The translations under genes and the position numbers were made by a program. A DNA stretch of 9,276 nt, taken from positions 1 to 9,276 of the forward strand of contig CAJOQI010000048.1 of NCBI GenBank assembly GCA_905236895.1. The letters are read 5' to 3'. Positions 8,616 through 9,276 of the stretch are shown piece by piece (position 1 is the first letter of the stretch; each line of letters starts with the position of its first letter). The notes beneath the pieces were generated by a model that saw nothing but the letters and a program-made list of their open reading frames with translations, did no database searches and was not told the DNA's origin. The stretch comes from an uncultured Peptostreptococcaceae bacterium (lineage in GTDB: Bacteria > Bacillota > Clostridia > Peptostreptococcales > Anaerovoracaceae).

Positions 8616-8644
8616 ATTTTATCATATATCCACTGTTATTTCAA
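8616..8644 (-). promoter_or_regulatory. Predicted sigma-A-type promoter of the ftsH operon
   Basis: The -35 box TTGAAA (8644-8639) and the -10 box TAAAAT (8621-8616) each match consensus at five of six positions and are separated by the ideal 17 bases. Transcription would start near 8609, giving a leader of about 43 bases. The -35 box and spacer lie in the last codons of tilS and the -10 box follows its stop codon. Read-through from tilS is also likely, as no terminator lies between. Confidence 0.7.
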
Positions 8645-9276
8645 CAAATAGGCCTTTTTTCTCCCTATCCTTATATGGTGCAAGGCTTGATTTTATAACC
8701 ATATCCTTGGTTCCGCAGGTTTTTATGAGAAGGGCCTGGCTACCCAAGGCGGCAATCAATACATTATTCCTTTCATCCCTGGGAATCTTCCTGTCCACCA
8801 GAAGGTCCTGAAGTTTCTTGGTACCCCCCGGTAACTTAATCATATCCCCCGGCCTTCTTCCTCTTAGATGAGGTTTAATTTCTTCCCCAAAGATTTCTTT
8901 TAGGTCCTCCAAATCAAAGGCTCCGTAGGCGCTGCCCTCTATGGGGGAAGGCATTTCTCCGGAGAATTCCACTACTCTAAGAACCATGTTTTGGCCTATT
9001 TCTGTCGAAAAACGATTTTCATTATCGTTTATTTTTTTACCCAGGACCAAGTCTCCGTAAACATCTGCAATGAACCGATCTCCCGGAAGAGAAGCACGCT
9101 TTGAAGAATTCTCTCTCCTAACAACTTTAAGGGCTTCATCAAAGCTTCCCATGGTGGCATCCCTATGAATTCCTATATCCTTGAAGGCCTTGGCCAGCAC
9201 CCTTCTCTTTAGGGCCGGGTCAAGGCTATCCACCGCCTCACGGCTCATATGAATTTCTCCATCCTTTTCAGTTGCA
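8622..9276 (-). CDS. tilS: tRNA(Ile)-lysidine synthetase, C-terminal part (5' end outside window)
   Basis: The visible 217 residues are the C-terminal part of TilS, the cytoplasmic ATP-dependent ligase that attaches lysine to C34 of the AUA-reading tRNA-Ile. The frame stays open to the right edge, so the ATG at 9248 is internal; the codons before it read ATEKDGEIH. The first part (SLDPALKRRVLAKAF) matches the substrate-binding helical domain, which in TilS carries 'LP.ALQRR'. Near the C terminus, HLRGRRPGDMIKLPGG followed by KKLQDLLVDRKIPR is the TilS C-terminal domain signature. The catalytic N-terminal PP-loop with SGGxDS would lie outside and cannot be checked. The stop (TGA) is 55 bases before ftsH. 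In many Firmicutes hpt sits between tilS and ftsH; there is no room for it here. Confidence 0.93.
   Translation of the reverse strand, partial: ATEKDGEIHMSREAVDSLDPALKRRVLAKAFKDIGIHRDATMGSFDEALKVVRRENSSKRASLPGDRFIADVYGDLVLGKKINDNENRFSTEIGQNMVLRVVEFSGEMPSPIEGSAYGAFDLEDLKEIFGEEIKPHLRGRRPGDMIKLPGGTKKLQDLLVDRKIPRDERNNVLIAALGSQALLIKTCGTKDMVIKSSLAPYKDREKKGLFVEITVDI
8643..8654 (-). repeat. Distal copy of the 12-base direct repeat (GGCCTATTTGTT)
   Basis: This copy lies inside the tilS coding region (codons for GLFVE) and overlaps the edge of the -35 box. Being coding, it is constrained by the protein, which weakens the case for a regulatory role. Its similarity to the copy at 8599-8610 is the reason for listing it. 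Confidence 0.3.

Noticed and set aside
9246..9248. ATG at 9248 as the start of a short separate gene
   Set aside because: The frame is open to the window edge and the upstream codons continue the TilS sequence, so this methionine is internal.

Overview
The window comes from a low-to-mid GC Gram-positive anaerobe, most likely a Clostridia member close to Lachnospiraceae. This rests on the tilS-ftsH neighbourhood, the style of the FtsH and PucR-type proteins, frequent AGA/AGG arginine codons and purine-rich Shine-Dalgarno sites. No RNA gene, insertion sequence or CRISPR array was seen. Every gene I can support lies on the minus strand, so the window reads biologically from right to left.

Right end (9276 to 8622): the C-terminal part of tilS (tRNA-Ile lysidine synthetase), whose start lies outside the window. 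Its last codons hold a good sigma-A-type promoter (TTGAAA, 17 bp, TAAAAT). A perfect 8-bp inverted repeat follows within the 55-bp gap, and a 12-base sequence is repeated on both sides of the promoter core. This looks like a regulated start point for the next genes.

Middle (8566 to 3826): ftsH (membrane AAA+ zinc protease, UUG start), a PucR/CdaR-type transcriptional regulator and dusB (tRNA dihydrouridine synthase). The three are joined by 1-nt stop/start overlaps (TAATG and TGATG), so they are almost certainly one translationally coupled transcript.

Left end (3856 to 1): a very large gene begins inside the end of dusB and runs off the window after 1285 codons with no stop. It encodes a multidomain protein: an HD-superfamily phosphohydrolase domain, about 600 residues of helical (HEAT-like) sequence, a NadD/CoaD-type nucleotidyltransferase domain with both signature motifs, and a GNAT-like region at the visible end. 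It is the most unusual object here. In Firmicutes, nadD is commonly paired with the separate HD-domain hydrolase gene yqeK; this protein puts an HD domain and a NadD-like domain in one chain, separated by a long helical scaffold.

Together the operon combines protein quality control (FtsH), tRNA modification (TilS just upstream, DusB), a ligand-responsive regulator and a putative nucleotide or NAD-related enzyme. Any functional link beyond co-transcription is inference. Long plus-strand open frames opposite ftsH and the regulator are antisense shadows.
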